Origin: Nocardioides antri
GTDB taxonomy: Bacteria > Actinomycetota > Actinomycetes > Propionibacteriales > Nocardioidaceae
Length of the DNA stretch: 64,000 nt
Reading direction: 5' to 3'
Assembly (NCBI RefSeq): GCF_008373765.1
Contig: NZ_VUJW01000003.1
Span: 248,001-312,000, forward strand
Positions 63,008-64,000 of the stretch are shown in pieces. The notes below the pieces were generated by a model. The model was not told the DNA's origin and ran no database searches. It saw nothing but the letters and a program-made list of their open reading frames with translations. How positions within the stretch are numbered: the first letter of the stretch is position 1; every line of letters starts with the position of its first letter. The translations under genes were made by a program, and so were the position numbers.

Positions 63008-63256
63008 CTACTCGACGGGTTCGAGCTCGCCGGTGCGCGTGATCCGCAGGATCGGACCGACAGCGGCGACCAGGTGCAGCAGGCCGGCGAGGAGGTACAC
63101 CTGCCGCAGGTGCTCGTCGGCGACGACACGGTCGGCGACCACGGCCAGCACGAGGGCGGCCGCCGCGATCACCAGGTAGCGGGCTGCACGCCGCTTGCCC
63201 TTCGCCAGCTCCTCCGGAGTGGCGTAGGGGACGAACGCGTCGGACTTCCTGGCCAT
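63008..63256 (-). CDS. Small two-helix membrane protein
   Basis: The 82-residue protein has a cytoplasmic N-terminus (MARKSDAFVPYATPEELAKG) rich in charges, then two hydrophobic segments (about 28-47 and 53-70). It resembles small actinobacterial membrane proteins of unknown function. It converges with the acyl-CoA dehydrogenase. A TAGCGT lies 10 nt before the ATG. Confidence 0.65.
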   Translation of the reverse strand: MARKSDAFVPYATPEELAKGKRRAARYLVIAAAALVLAVVADRVVADEHLRQVYLLAGLLHLVAAVGPILRITRTGELEPVE

Positions 63257-63324
63257 GAGGATCCGGACGCTACCTGTGCGTCCGCGACGTGTCCGCGGAA
63301 TAGGCGAACCGTCCGCATCGCACC

Positions 63325-64000
63325 TCATCCCGCGAGGGTGCGGCTCTCCCCCAGATAGCGGCGTACGGCGACCGCGGCCGCTCGACCGGCCCGGTTGCCG
63401 CCGATCGTGCTGGCCGACGGGCCGTAGCCGACCAGCTGCACCCGCGGGTCCGCGGCGGCGGTCACCGCCGTCTGGACGTCCTTGCCGACGGAGCGCAGCG
63501 CGATCCCGCCGTGCGGGCTCCGCAGGCCCAGCGGCGCCAGGTGGCTGACCGCAGGCCGGAAGCCGGTCGCCCAGAGGATGACGTCCACCGGCTCGAAGGC
63601 TTGCCCTGAGCCTGTCGAAGGGTCGGCCCAGCGCACCCCGTCGGGCTCGATCCGGTCGAACATCGGCCGGCGGGCGTCGTACACGCCGAGGCGCGCGGCC
63701 TCCTGCTCCTGCGGGCGCAGCCCGAGCCCGGTGACGCTGACGACGCTGGCCGGAGGCAGCCCCGCCCGGACCCGCTGCTCGACGAGGGCGATCGCGTCAC
63801 GACCTGCCTGCTCGTCCCAGTCCGTACCGCCGGGCCGCCACACCGGCACGCGGCGGGTCACCCAGACGACGTCGGTGCGGGGAGCGAGCTCGCCGAGGAA
63901 CTGGACCGCCGACGCCCCTCCCCCGACGACCAGCACCCGCCTGCCGTCGAAGTGCTCGGGGCCGGGGTAGTCGACCGTGTGCAGCTGCTCGCCGCGGAAC
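63325..64000 (-). CDS. Flavin-dependent monooxygenase/oxidoreductase (3' part)
   Basis: Only the C-terminal 224 residues are in the window; the 5' part lies beyond 64000. A second dinucleotide-binding motif VLVVGGGASAVQFLGEL, the ILWATGFRP motif and the final GYGPSASTIGGNRAGR fit the flavin-containing monooxygenase group. The DNA includes an in-frame CTTCGACAGGCTCAGG-type repeat (63601-63623) encoding about PSTGSGQA. Substrate unknown. Confidence 0.85.
   Translation of the reverse strand, partial: FRGEQLHTVDYPGPEHFDGRRVLVVGGGASAVQFLGELAPRTDVVWVTRRVPVWRPGGTDWDEQAGRDAIALVEQRVRAGLPPASVVSVTGLGLRPQEQEAARLGVYDARRPMFDRIEPDGVRWADPSTGSGQAFEPVDVILWATGFRPAVSHLAPLGLRSPHGGIALRSVGKDVQTAVTAAADPRVQLVGYGPSASTIGGNRAGRAAAVAVRRYLGESRTLAG
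63601..63623 (-). repeat. CTTCGACAGGCTCAGG-type dispersed repeat, in frame
   Basis: The minus strand carries CCCTTCGACAGGCTCAGGGC, partly self-complementary. This short sequence is known as a high-copy dispersed repeat in many bacterial genomes. Here it lies inside the monooxygenase gene and adds the residues PSTGSGQA without breaking the frame. Confidence 0.8.

Overview
The window is GC-rich DNA (roughly 70% G+C by eye) from an actinobacterium, most likely a Nocardioides-like member of the Propionibacteriales. Grounds: the block rplM-rpsI-glmM, coaA, glmS-acpS-nnr-alr, tsaE/tsaB-rimI-tsaD, groES-groEL and guaB is the arrangement typical of actinomycetes; GroEL has the His-rich tail of actinobacterial GroEL1; there are actinobacterial families (DUF3618, Holin-X-like, DUF4245, GNAT-TsaE fusion); GTG starts are frequent; many genes look leaderless. 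Genus is inference; no rRNA or tRNA gene was found to test it. Layout, left to right. 1-3.1 kb: end of an unidentified gene, then guaB and zwf transcribed divergently. 3.1-7.4 kb: a palindromic repeat, cydAB (cytochrome bd) behind a Rex-type operator, an ACT-GNAT fusion and a DUF1684 protein. 7.5-9.7 kb: groES-groEL with CIRCE operators, an intercistronic hairpin and a clear terminator. 9.7-15.3 kb: a methyltransferase, a three-gene envelope/stress set (DUF, Holin-X-like, DUF3618), a Fur-family regulator, and a SigE-family sigma factor with its membrane-anchored partner. 15.3-27.7 kb: one long minus-strand run, glmS-acpS-nnr-alr-hydrolase-tsaE, two GH16 glycosidases, tsaB-rimI-tsaD, then a frameshifted hydrolase. 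27.8-33.3 kb: coaA, glmM, rpsI, rplM, gltA and a HAD phosphatase. 33.4-43.3 kb: acyl-CoA ligase, HtrA-like protease, double GNAT, ABC-F ATPase, SIMPL protein, RsmC-like methyltransferase, truA, xseAB and a DUF4245 protein. 43.4-46.3 kb: molybdate regulator and modABC. 46.3-49.2 kb: glpX and two alpha/beta hydrolases. 49.2-53.5 kb: a sugar ABC transporter resembling AglEFGK. 53.7-55.3 kb: arylamine N-acetyltransferase, a VOC protein and a DUF1905 protein. 55.3-60.95 kb: a seven-gene thiamine operon under a TPP riboswitch. 61-64 kb: acyl-CoA dehydrogenase, a small membrane protein, and the 3' part of a flavin monooxygenase-like gene cut by the window edge. How the genes fit together: the core is housekeeping (GMP synthesis, pentose phosphate entry, TCA entry, gluconeogenesis, amino-sugar and D-Ala supply for the wall, CoA and ACP maturation, tRNA t6A, ribosomal proteins, chaperonin). 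Accessory functions are spliced between these conserved blocks: GH16 enzymes, transporter, mod system and hydrolases. No intergenic gap exceeds about 225 bp, and no insertion sequence, prophage, CRISPR array, rRNA or tRNA was seen. The most interesting signals are: (i) a recurring TANNNT box 6-8 nt before the start codon at a dozen genes, consistent with widespread leaderless transcription; (ii) a secreted GH16 pair splitting the tsaE/tsaB cluster; (iii) two separate perfect 32-bp palindromes, each followed by degenerate copies of its half-site, between convergent genes; (iv) a Rex-like site in front of cydAB; (v) a single-base frameshift in the last gene of the tsa run.
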